The notes under the pieces: model-generated | What the model was told of the DNA's origin: nothing | Database searches by the model: none | The model's input: only the letters and a program-made list of their open reading frames with translations | Translations under genes and position numbers: made by a program | Shown here: positions 6,814 through 13,260 of the stretch, in pieces | Position numbering within the stretch: position 1 is the stretch's first letter | Layout: each line of letters starts with the position of its first letter | Assembly: GCA_016202785.1 (NCBI GenBank) | Contig: JACQOC010000032.1 | Coordinates: 1-17,903, forward strand | DNA: 17,903 nucleotides | From: Candidatus Aenigmatarchaeota archaeon | Lineage (GTDB): Archaea > Aenigmatarchaeota > Aenigmatarchaeia > QMZP01 | Reading direction: 5' to 3'

Positions 6814-8049
6814 ATGGCTCCACAAGAATTTAAGGTGCCAATCCAAACCACGAGCATGGTTCAGCAGACGCTGACTGACATTTTCGGTTCTTATTCAACC
6901 AACGTTAAGGGAGTTTTTCGCAACAAGGACGTTTTGAGCCATACATACATCCCAGACATGACCCTCCATAGAGAACAGCAGATCAAAACACTGGCTTCAA
7001 TCCTGGCGCCGGCGGTGCGTGGTAGCAACATTTCCAACTGCTTCCTTTACGGGAAGACGGGAACTGGTAAAACCATGGTAGCTACCCACGTGACGCATGA
7101 GATCCAAAAGGCCAGCGACAGGGTTAGAGTATTCTATGTCAACTGCAAAATGCGTGGTGTCAGCGATACCGAATATAGGCTGTTGGCCGAACTGTCCAGG
7201 ATGCTCGGCAGGCAGGTGCCGATTACCGGCTTACCAACCGACGAAGTCTACAACATATTCTACTCAGCGCTCAATGGCTTGAACAAGAACGTCATTCTGG
7301 TGATGGACGAGATTGATGCTCTGGTGTCCAAAATCGGCGACGGTATCCTCTATAACATCACCCGGGAGAAGATCGAAGGCACCAAGCTGTCCATCGTCGG
7401 CATCTCCAACAGCGTCTCGTTCCTTGAGACCATCGACCCGCGGGTGAAGTCGTCGTTGTCTGAAGAGGAGTTGATATTCGCGCCATACAATTCCAGGCAG
7501 CTTGCCGACATCCTCAATTATCGGGCTGGGCAGGCATTTGAAGACGGTGTTCTGCAAGGCGGTGTGGTGGAAAAATGCTCAGCCTTGGCGGCCCAGGAGC
7601 ATGGCGATGCCAGGAAGGCGCTGGATCTGCTGCGCATAGCCGGCGAACTGGCGGAGCGGGAAAAGTCAACCAAGGTGGAGGTGCGCCACGTGGATATGGC
7701 TGAAGACAAGCTGGACAGCGACCGGGTGATTGAAGTGCTGATCAACCAACCCAAACAATCTATGGCTGTACTGTCGGCGATCATCAAACTGGTCGATTCG
7801 AAGGCCAAGGATATACAAACTGGCGACATCTTTTCTGTTTATGAGAGCATGTGCCCGGAGCTTGGGCTGAAATGCCTGACGCAAAGAAGGGTCTCCGATC
7901 TCATAGCAGAACTGGACATGTTGGGTATTATCAACACGAAAGTGATATCAAAGGGTCGTTACGGCCGTACCCGGGAGATCCGTATCCAGATCAACAACGC
8001 CACGCAGGCCAAGATAAGGCGTATACTGAAAGACAATTACATGCTTTAA
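6814..8049 (+). CDS. orc1/cdc6: Orc1/Cdc6 replication initiator
   Basis: AAA+ initiator that binds ORB sites, melts the origin and loads MCM. Of the 411 residues, about 45-290 form the AAA+ ATPase: Walker A GKTGTGKT at 80-87, Walker B ILVMDEID at 161-168, then a sensor region (IVGISNSVSFLETIDPRVKSSL) and a lid with HGDARKALDLLR. The C-terminal 100 residues (PKQSMAVLSAIIKL ... LTQRRVSDLIAELDMLG) match the winged-helix DNA-binding domain. Length is typical. ORB-like site A2 abuts its ATG. The DP1 gene follows after 19 bp, so the two are probably co-transcribed. It is the only orc gene in the window. Confidence 0.95.
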   Translation: MAPQEFKVPIQTTSMVQQTLTDIFGSYSTNVKGVFRNKDVLSHTYIPDMTLHREQQIKTLASILAPAVRGSNISNCFLYGKTGTGKTMVATHVTHEIQKASDRVRVFYVNCKMRGVSDTEYRLLAELSRMLGRQVPITGLPTDEVYNIFYSALNGLNKNVILVMDEIDALVSKIGDGILYNITREKIEGTKLSIVGISNSVSFLETIDPRVKSSLSEEELIFAPYNSRQLADILNYRAGQAFEDGVLQGGVVEKCSALAAQEHGDARKALDLLRIAGELAEREKSTKVEVRHVDMAEDKLDSDRVIEVLINQPKQSMAVLSAIIKLVDSKAKDIQTGDIFSVYESMCPELGLKCLTQRRVSDLIAELDMLGIINTKVISKGRYGRTREIRIQINNATQAKIRRILKDNYML

Positions 8050-8068
8050 GGCTTGCCGGCTACTAGCC

Positions 8069-8980
8069 ATGGACAAAAAACAGATTCTTACCCAGCTTAT
8101 GGAGAAAGGTTTCATGGCCAGCCCGGAGGTTGTTGCTGGCTTGGCGGACTCTCCTGGAATGCCAAATGCGCTGGAGGCCAATTTCATAATCGAGAATGGC
8201 ATACTGGTGCGAAAGAAGCAGCTATCCGTCGAAGTGACGCAGGCCGAAACCGTTGACGGTGTGCAAATAGCTGACGTTGTGCGCCGGTTCCGGGATCGGC
8301 ACGCAAAATTGCGCAGCATCATCCAGGAACGGATGCAAGACAGCATATCCATCAATAAGTTGAAGACGGTGTTTGCGCAGTCGGCTATTATAGGCACGGT
8401 CGCCGAGCATAACGCGAAGGGGTTTGTGGTCGAGGACAATACCGGGTTCATTGAAGTGGTGAGCAAGGAACGGCCGGAGCTAGGTTGTGTGGTTGGGTTG
8501 CGCGGCATGGTGAAAGAAGGCCGGTTTTTCGCTTCTGCTATGCAGTATCCGGACATCCCGTTCCGGCGCAAGTTGGCCAAAATTTCTGGCGTCACGCTTT
8601 CCATTAGCGCTGGCCGGCCGGCCAGCGCTAACATAAGCCTGTCGTTTGCGCCCGACGTTGGCGCCAGCCATGTCATCACAAACCCGGCTTCGGTGCGCGT
8701 CACCAAGGAACAAGACACTTTATCCATTGTTGCCTTCCTGCCGGCAGCGGCGCCGACCGTCGAAACAACCAAAGAGTTGCTGCGGCAACGGCACTTGGCG
8801 CCGCGCGCAATTGCCGGCGGCAAGGTTGACAATTTGGCCCTGGTCGACGTTCCGGACATTTTCTGGCTGGCTGGCGATGCCAACATCAAGGAAATCTATA
8901 AGGGAGTTGTCATCATCATCTGTCGCCGGGATTCGGCAAGCGTTGTAAACCTGGAGAATTTGGATGTGGAATTCGTATAA
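8069..8980 (+). CDS. polB (DP1): DNA polymerase D small subunit (DP1), lacking the phosphodiesterase core
   Basis: DP1 partners DP2 in the archaeal replicative polymerase PolD and normally carries a 3'-5' proofreading nuclease. Family parts still visible: N-terminal helices (1-30), FRDRHAKLRSIIQER (about 74-88), an OB fold (about 93-165, ending AMQYPDIPF) and scattered C-terminal blocks NPASVRV (205-211), LLRQRHLAPR (237-246) and DNLALVDVPDIFW (254-266). But the phosphoesterase motifs SDxHxGS, GDxxDG and PGNHD are absent, and the C-terminal GHVH motif is replaced by AGDANIKE. At 303 residues it is well below the usual 450 or more; about 150 residues are missing between 170 and 205. It probably acts only as a scaffold, as eukaryotic B-subunits do. 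No frameshift is seen; the reading frame is intact. Confidence 0.85.
   Translation: MDKKQILTQLMEKGFMASPEVVAGLADSPGMPNALEANFIIENGILVRKKQLSVEVTQAETVDGVQIADVVRRFRDRHAKLRSIIQERMQDSISINKLKTVFAQSAIIGTVAEHNAKGFVVEDNTGFIEVVSKERPELGCVVGLRGMVKEGRFFASAMQYPDIPFRRKLAKISGVTLSISAGRPASANISLSFAPDVGASHVITNPASVRVTKEQDTLSIVAFLPAAAPTVETTKELLRQRHLAPRAIAGGKVDNLALVDVPDIFWLAGDANIKEIYKGVVIIICRRDSASVVNLENLDVEFV
8604..8631. repeat. Perfect 28-bp palindrome inside the DP1 gene
   Basis: TTAGCGCTGGCCGG is followed directly by its exact reverse complement with no spacer. It encodes about residues 179-187 (around AGRPASA), in the same region where the phosphoesterase core of DP1 is missing. It could extrude as a cruciform or mark a deletion or insertion scar. 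Confidence 0.85.
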
Positions 8981-8989
8981 CACTGTTAT
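8977..8989. promoter_or_regulatory. Palindrome ATAAC-N3-GTTAT, copy 3
   Basis: Perfect inverted repeat with spacer ACT. Its TAA is the DP1 stop codon. It is directly upstream of the TATA element of the next gene (OB-fold protein). Confidence 0.65.
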
Positions 8990-9010
8990 GCAAGGCATAT
9001 ATCCCTTGCA
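8989..9010. promoter_or_regulatory. TATA element within a 7-bp inverted repeat, OB-fold protein promoter
   Basis: TGCAAGG (8989-8995) and CCTTGCA (9004-9010) flank CATATATC. The TATA core centre (about 8998) is 26 bp before the ATG at 9024, so the mRNA is probably leaderless. The flanking repeat could be an operator in its own right. Confidence 0.5.
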
Positions 9011-9023
9011 TTAAGAATAAGCG

Positions 9024-9410
9024 ATGAAGGAGTCTACCTTAAAGGCAGCCTGCCTGGCCAGCGCGCTGGCCGGCCTTTTGCTGTTGTTCCTGGTCTCATC
9101 CGCCGCGGTTTCCAGCCGGACCGGGATAGTTGGCATAACCCTGGACCATGCCGGGCGGACCGTCAAAATCTGCGGTAGTGTTGACAGCCTTAGGATCTCC
9201 AATGGCCATATGTTCTTCAACGTCGATGATGATTCGGGTCGGTTGCGCGCGGTCATATTCAACGGCACGGCGGCGAAGCTAGGCACGTCTACCCTTGCTA
9301 TAAGTCAGCCGGACGGAAACCCCGCTACATGTTTTATCGGCGTTGTGTCTGAGTATCCCAAAGGCAGCGGTCAGGTCGAACTTGTGGTGACGCGCATAGA
9401 AGATATATAA
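9024..9410 (+). CDS. Membrane-anchored OB-fold nucleic-acid-binding protein
   Basis: A 128-residue protein with an N-terminal hydrophobic segment (about 7-30, SALAGLLLLFLVSSAAV) and a small OB-fold domain (about 40-125: VKICGSVDSLRISNGHMFFNVDDDSGRLRAVIF...). The pattern is that of tRNA_anti/ExoVII-type OB folds, which bind single-stranded nucleic acid. The segment could be a membrane anchor or an uncleaved signal; if exported it would not act on chromosomal DNA. It follows DP1 by 43 bp with its own TATA and an ATAAC-N3-GTTAT palindrome, and it is followed at once by the second ORB cluster. Function is not known. Confidence 0.7.
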   Translation: MKESTLKAACLASALAGLLLLFLVSSAAVSSRTGIVGITLDHAGRTVKICGSVDSLRISNGHMFFNVDDDSGRLRAVIFNGTAAKLGTSTLAISQPDGNPATCFIGVVSEYPKGSGQVELVVTRIEDI

Positions 9411-9419
9411 CGATGTTAT
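9407..9419. promoter_or_regulatory. Palindrome ATAAC-N3-GTTAT, copy 4
   Basis: Perfect inverted repeat with spacer GAT. As with copy 3, its TAA is the stop codon of the preceding gene. It opens the 215-bp ORB-bearing region and has no plus-strand gene directly downstream. Confidence 0.65.
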
Positions 9420-9439
9420 GGAAGCTTGTTCACCGGTAA

Positions 9440-9462
9440 ATCTCCATAAGAAATGATGGGGT
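9440..9462 (+). repeat. ORB-like site B1
   Basis: Head ATCTCCATAAG, centre AAATGATGG, tail GGT, extended by GTGAAAA. The G-rich tail resembles the G-string of classical archaeal ORBs better than sites A1 and A2 do. Confidence 0.65.
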
Positions 9463-9566
9463 GTGAAAATCATATGAATGGCTTCCACATTTCATTGTAT
9501 TGGGCGTGCATTTCACCGCCTTTCACGAAGCGGTTTGGGCACTTTCACCGCAGTTACAAGACTGCA

Positions 9567-9589
9567 ATTTCCACATGAAATGAAGGGGT
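9567..9589 (+). repeat. ORB-like site B2
   Basis: Head ATTTCCACAT, centre GAAATGAAGGGGT, extended by GTGAAAAA. It has the same orientation as B1, 127 bp downstream, and shares nearly all of its 3' half. Confidence 0.7.
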
Positions 9590-9625
9590 GTGAAAAAGAA
9601 TGTCGGCTGCAACTAATTCACCATT

Positions 9626-10834
9626 TCACATACCAAAATAGAACAATATCAGCGGCAGCATGAGAACACCCATACAATTGCTCCGCTTCACGCCAAATAG
9701 CGGTGCGAGCATGCCAATTGAAGTTGCGGTCAGGAGGATCAGCAGGCCGCCCCAGGAGGTGAAGATTGCCGTCGCCAGCAGCAGGAAGCCGATAATGCCG
9801 AGCGACAGCTTCCGGTAGTCTAGTGCCGCTAGCGCGGCCAGTGCCCTTTTTACCGCCGCCAGAGTGAGGATGGCAGCTATGCCCGCCGACAATAGCGAGA
9901 CTGCCACCAACATCAAAACTTCGTCAGTTCCGAATGTGTCCAGGAAGCTGCCGACTGCGGCAGCCGCCCCGGACCGGGCCTTGGATATCGTGTACAGCGA
10001 TAGAATGGAGAATACGGTAACGGCGGTGCCGATGGCGCCGACGGTGAGAATGAAGCCGCGGTCCGCATCCCGGCCGGCGGCGCGCGAGAACTGCGCTACC
10101 GATGAAGCCTGGGCTGCGCCCAGCCCGGGCAGGATGCCCAAAACAATGCTGGCCGCCAGCCCTTTTAAAGTTCCGGACAATACCAATCGGTTCTTGATGT
10201 TGCCCCAACGCATGCGCTGTTGCGGAATGGCTGTTGCCGATTGCATGCTGAACAGCATGCTGCTGATGCCGAACAGGCCGGTGAAGATAGGGAACAGTAT
10301 GACATCAGACGAGAGCAGCGGCGAATTGAAGGTGAGCGTGCCGAGTATGCCGGAGAGAAGGAAAATAGCCAAAGCGGACAGTTTCTTCCATCCATTTTCC
10401 GTCAAAACCAGCGCCGCGGAAACTATGACCAATATCATGCCAATATGGCCGCACAACAACCCGTATATTACAGGCATGCCGGCCAACAACAACGGCAACA
10501 ACGCTGTAGATGCCAACATCGCCATGATGCCGCCGGTGACTGCTGCAGCAACAGCCTCGTAACCGCGGCCTGCGTGCAGCAGCCGGTGGCCGGGGAGCAC
10601 AGAAAGCGCAGTCTCTGGGTCTGGCGCGCCCAGCAGCAGGCTCGGGATGAAGTCGAAGAACGAGTGGGAAACCGCCACTGCTATTATTAAGCATGCCAGG
10701 AAATATGGGTTGGCAGCGCCGGCCAGCGGCATCAGCAGCAAAGCTACTGTATTCACATGTAATCCGGGCGTGATGCCGGTGACCATGCCGATGAGGATGC
10801 CGGCAAGTGTGAGCAGGAACAACTCGATGAACAT
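9626..10834 (-). CDS. TctA-like integral membrane protein (COG1784-like)
   Basis: A 402-residue multi-pass membrane protein with about ten hydrophobic segments. The N-terminal LAGILIGMVTGITPGLHVNT and the central ILPGLGAAQASSVAQFSR are the two inverted glycine/proline-rich signature loops of the TctA (tripartite tricarboxylate transporter large subunit) superfamily, and the length matches the archaeal single-gene branch. No TctB or TctC partner is present, so the substrate is unknown and it may work alone. It is divergent from folP across 54 bp with a shared central TATA. Its stop codon overlaps the last TTTCAC element of the ORB cluster. Confidence 0.85.
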   Translation of the reverse strand: MFIELFLLTLAGILIGMVTGITPGLHVNTVALLLMPLAGAANPYFLACLIIAVAVSHSFFDFIPSLLLGAPDPETALSVLPGHRLLHAGRGYEAVAAAVTGGIMAMLASTALLPLLLAGMPVIYGLLCGHIGMILVIVSAALVLTENGWKKLSALAIFLLSGILGTLTFNSPLLSSDVILFPIFTGLFGISSMLFSMQSATAIPQQRMRWGNIKNRLVLSGTLKGLAASIVLGILPGLGAAQASSVAQFSRAAGRDADRGFILTVGAIGTAVTVFSILSLYTISKARSGAAAAVGSFLDTFGTDEVLMLVAVSLLSAGIAAILTLAAVKRALAALAALDYRKLSLGIIGFLLLATAIFTSWGGLLILLTATSIGMLAPLFGVKRSNCMGVLMLPLILFYFGM

Positions 10835-10888
10835 GTGTGAATAATGGCAAAAAATCTTATAACATATGCATAACGGTGTTATATTAGT
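10835..10888. promoter_or_regulatory. Single-TATA bidirectional promoter (TctA-like / folP)
   Basis: One TATA element, TCTTATAAC (10855-10863), lies about 25 bp from the minus-strand ATG (10834) and about 29 bp from the folP ATG (10889). The ATAAC-N3-GTTAT palindrome (10870-10882) lies only on the folP side, between TATA and the predicted start, a repressor-like position. Confidence 0.5.
10870..10882. promoter_or_regulatory. Palindrome ATAAC-N3-GTTAT, copy 5
   Basis: Perfect inverted repeat with spacer GGT, ending 6 bp before the folP ATG and downstream of its TATA box. Confidence 0.65.
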
Positions 10889-11692
10889 ATGGAACTGCTA
10901 AACAGGCGCAAAGGCGTGTTGGTGATGGGCATCCTCAATACCACGCCAGACTCATTCTATGCCGGTGGCCGGTATGCAAGCACGGATGCGGCTGTGGCCC
11001 ACGGCCAACTTCTGGCAGAAGACGGGGCCGACATCATTGACATAGGCGGCGAGAGCTCCAGGCCCGGTAGCGCGCCGGTTGGCGTGGAGGAGGAGATCAG
11101 ACGCACTTTGCCGGTCATCAAGAGGCTTTCCACCACCAACACATCACTATCCATCGACACCTGCAGGCCGGAGGTTGCCGAGGCCGGCGTTGTCGCTGGC
11201 GCCGCCATGATAAACGACATCACCGGCTTGGCCAATCCCAAGATGCTGGAAATCGCGGCCAGATATCATGTGCCGGCCGTCATAATGCATATGCAAGGCA
11301 GCCCGCGCACCATGCAGGACAACCCGACATATAGCGATGTGGTTGGCGAAGTTAAGGAATTCTTAAGCCAGCGCGCCAAAGCCGCCAGCCAACATGGCGT
11401 ACGGCAGGTCGTGCTGGATCCGGGCATCGGGTTCGGCAAGAACCTGCAGCACAACTTGCAGCTGCTCAAAAACCTCGGCCAAATCAAAAGCCTGGGCTAC
11501 CCGGTGCTGGTTGGCCCGTCCCGGAAGTCGTTCATCGGCGCCATAACCGGCCAACCGGCCGGGCAGCGGCTGGAAGGCACGATTGCGGCATGCATACTAG
11601 CGGCTGCCAACGGGGCCGACATATTGCGCGTGCATGACGTGAAGGCGGTGAAGAGCGCGCTTGCGGTTGCCGACGCCATAATTTCAGCATGA
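10889..11692 (+). CDS. folP: Dihydropteroate synthase
   Basis: Joins p-aminobenzoate to dihydropterin pyrophosphate in folate synthesis. All signature blocks of the classical TIM-barrel enzyme are present: GILNTTPDSF (14-23), DIGGESSRPG (51-60), SIDTCRPEV (88-96), INDITG (108-113), VIMHMQG (131-137), LDPGIGFGK (176-184), GPSRKSFIG (209-217) and LRVHDV near the C-terminus. At 267 residues it is full length. This bacterial-type enzyme is patchy in archaea, many of which make pterins by another route, so horizontal acquisition is likely. No other folate gene lies beside it. Its promoter carries the same palindrome as orc1, which hints at coupling with DNA synthesis (folate supplies thymidylate). 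Confidence 0.95.
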   Translation: MELLNRRKGVLVMGILNTTPDSFYAGGRYASTDAAVAHGQLLAEDGADIIDIGGESSRPGSAPVGVEEEIRRTLPVIKRLSTTNTSLSIDTCRPEVAEAGVVAGAAMINDITGLANPKMLEIAARYHVPAVIMHMQGSPRTMQDNPTYSDVVGEVKEFLSQRAKAASQHGVRQVVLDPGIGFGKNLQHNLQLLKNLGQIKSLGYPVLVGPSRKSFIGAITGQPAGQRLEGTIAACILAAANGADILRVHDVKAVKSALAVADAIISA

Positions 11693-11715
11693 TGGCAGCC
11701 AACCTACACGGAACC

Positions 11716-11725
11716 CATATTAATA
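11716..11725 (+). promoter_or_regulatory. TATA-like box for the rfcS operon
   Basis: CATATTAATA centred near 11720 is about 20 bp from the first ATG (11741) and about 26 bp from the second in-frame ATG (11747). The spacing favours a leaderless start at 11747. Confidence 0.4.
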
Positions 11726-11740
11726 CCGGCAGCAGACATT

Positions 11741-12697
11741 ATGCATATGGCCGGCATCGAAATCTGGACGGAAAAATATCGGCCAAACCGGCTTGACGAT
11801 ATTGTCAACCAGAAACACGTGAAGGAACGGCTGCGTTCCTGGACGACCGAAGGCAGCATCCCACACCTGATCTTCGCCGGGCCCGCCGGCACCGGCAAGA
11901 CCACTACCGCCATCGCCGTGGCCAGGGAGCTGTTCGGCAACGATTGGAAGGAGAACTTTTTGGAGCTCAACGCCAGCGATGAGCGCGGCATCGACGTGGT
12001 ACGGGTCAGGATCAAGAACTACGCCCGGACCAAATCACTGGCCAGCAAGTTCCGCATCATTTTCCTGGACGAGAGCGATGCCCTGACGCCAGAAGCACAA
12101 CAGGCATTGCGCCGCACCATCGAGCAGTTTTCCTCTGCCTGCCGCTTCATACTTTCGTGCAACTACTCCTCCAGGATCATCGAGCCGATCCAGAGCCGGG
12201 CAGCCGTCTTCCGCTTCCGCAAGCTGGCGCAGGAGGATGTGGCTGAATACCTGAAGCGGATCGCAATGCACGAGAAGCTCGAGGTCGAAAAAGGCTGCTT
12301 CGAGGCCATCTTCGACGTTTCCGAAGGCGACATGCGCAAGGCCACCAACCTGCTGCAGACGGCTGCCGCCAAAGGCAAGGTAACGGCCAAAGCCATCTAT
12401 GAGATATCCGGCCAGATCGAAAGCGGCGCCGTCCGGAAAATGCTGGACGCGGCCCTGGCTGGCAAGTTTGCCGAAGCGCGCAAGCTGCTGCACGAGCTGA
12501 TGATAAGCAACGGCCTGGCCGCAGAGGACATGGTAAAGGGCATCCACCGCGAAATCTATAGCCTGGACATCCAGGAAAGCCAGAAGCTGCTGCTTATCGA
12601 GAAGCTCGGCGATTACGAGTTCAGAATAAACCAGGGGGCCACCCCGGAAATCCAGCTGGAGGCTTTGCTGTCCCATTTCGCGAAGGTGAAGGCATGA
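11741..12697 (+). CDS. rfcS: Replication factor C small subunit (clamp loader)
   Basis: AAA+ subunit that loads the PCNA clamp. The 318 residues contain WTEKYRP near the N-terminus, Walker A GPAGTGKT (47-54), LNASDERGID, Walker B FLDESD (108-113), the Arg finger in IQSRAAVFRF (Arg153; the usual SRC is SRA here), sensor 2 EGDMRKATNLLQ and the C-terminal collar helices. Length is normal. The start is either 11741 or Met3 at 11747; the second fits a leaderless mRNA better. It heads an operon with three nucleotide or kinase genes and overlaps the next one by 4 bp (ATGA). The large subunit is not in the window. Confidence 0.95.
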   Translation: MHMAGIEIWTEKYRPNRLDDIVNQKHVKERLRSWTTEGSIPHLIFAGPAGTGKTTTAIAVARELFGNDWKENFLELNASDERGIDVVRVRIKNYARTKSLASKFRIIFLDESDALTPEAQQALRRTIEQFSSACRFILSCNYSSRIIEPIQSRAAVFRFRKLAQEDVAEYLKRIAMHEKLEVEKGCFEAIFDVSEGDMRKATNLLQTAAAKGKVTAKAIYEISGQIESGAVRKMLDAALAGKFAEARKLLHELMISNGLAAEDMVKGIHREIYSLDIQESQKLLLIEKLGDYEFRINQGATPEIQLEALLSHFAKVKA

Positions 12698-13248
12698 AAA
12701 TCATCGGCCTGGTCGGCCTGGTCGGCTCGGGGAAGGATACGGCCGCCGCTTACCTGAAGGAGCAATACGGCTACCGGATGGTGTCGATGGGCGACATCGT
12801 CCGCGATTTGGCCACCCAGCTGGGCCGCAGCCACAACCGCGACGACCTGCAGCGCACGCAGAAAGAGTATCGGGACAAATACGGCGACGAATATTTCGGC
12901 GGCATGGTGGTCAAGAAGATAACGGCCAGCGGCTGGGACAAGGTGGTGATCAACGGCTTGCGGATACCGGCTGACGTGGCGGTGCCAAAGCGCGGCTTCG
13001 GCAAGGACATGACCGTGATATATATCGACGTGCCGGCGGCCGTCAGGTTCGAGCGGATGAAGAGCAGGAAGCGGATTGGGGATCCCGAAACCTTGGAAGA
13101 GTTTGAGCGCCAGGAGAACAACGAGCTGAAGTTGTTCAACTTCGATGGCGTCCTGGCGTACGTGGACTACAAGCTTTCCAATTCCGGGACGCTCCCGGAA
13201 CTCCAGACAAGAATCGACGAATTTATAAGGTTGCACAACCTCTCATAA
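12694..13248 (+). CDS. UPF0200-type P-loop nucleotide kinase
   Basis: A 184-residue P-loop protein of the archaeal UPF0200 group, related to nucleoside-monophosphate and dephospho-CoA kinases. Walker A is GLVGSGKDT (8-16). It is followed by YLKEQYGYRMVSMGDIVRDLA, the usual substrate-side helix, and by the motifs VVINGLRIPADV and RFERMKSRKRIGDPET, which look like the NMP and lid regions. The substrate is not established for the family as far as I know. The start overlaps the rfcS stop by 4 bp, so translation is coupled; its place between rfcS and ndk/tmk supports a role in nucleotide supply. Confidence 0.85.
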   Translation: MKIIGLVGLVGSGKDTAAAYLKEQYGYRMVSMGDIVRDLATQLGRSHNRDDLQRTQKEYRDKYGDEYFGGMVVKKITASGWDKVVINGLRIPADVAVPKRGFGKDMTVIYIDVPAAVRFERMKSRKRIGDPETLEEFERQENNELKLFNFDGVLAYVDYKLSNSGTLPELQTRIDEFIRLHNLS

Positions 13249-13260
13249 TCAGTGAAAAGC

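Larger units (their letters stand above)
9411..9625. other. Intergenic ORB-like cluster (candidate origin or Orc1-binding locus)
   Basis: A 215-bp non-coding stretch between two convergent genes. It holds two long same-direction ORB-like sites (B1 9440-9462, B2 9567-9589), each followed by GTGTGAAAA. GTGAAA or its complement TTTCAC occurs at 9463, 9511, 9521, 9543 and 9590, and again at 9624, overlapping the stop codon of the minus-strand gene. Six hits in about 170 bp of a hexamer expected well under once strongly suggests a protein-binding array. It is less AT-rich than the region before orc1. I see no ORF with convincing protein character in it. Confidence 0.65.

Noticed and set aside
7948..8889. 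Open frame of 313 codons on the minus strand opposite DP1
   Set aside because: Composition is Ser/Thr/Arg-rich with no motif, and the plus strand encodes recognisable DP1 blocks.
9481..9506. Possible third ORB (TTCCACAT followed by TTCATTG... and TGGGCG)
   Set aside because: The head matches, but the centre and G-tail are out of register by several bases; too weak to list as a site.
9478..9663. 61-codon plus-strand frame in the ORB cluster
   Set aside because: It follows the repeated TTTCAC/GTGAAA elements, has no protein character, and runs into the minus-strand TctA-like gene.
12035..12676. 213-codon minus-strand frame opposite rfcS
   Set aside because: Shadow frame; rfcS has complete AAA+ motifs on the plus strand.
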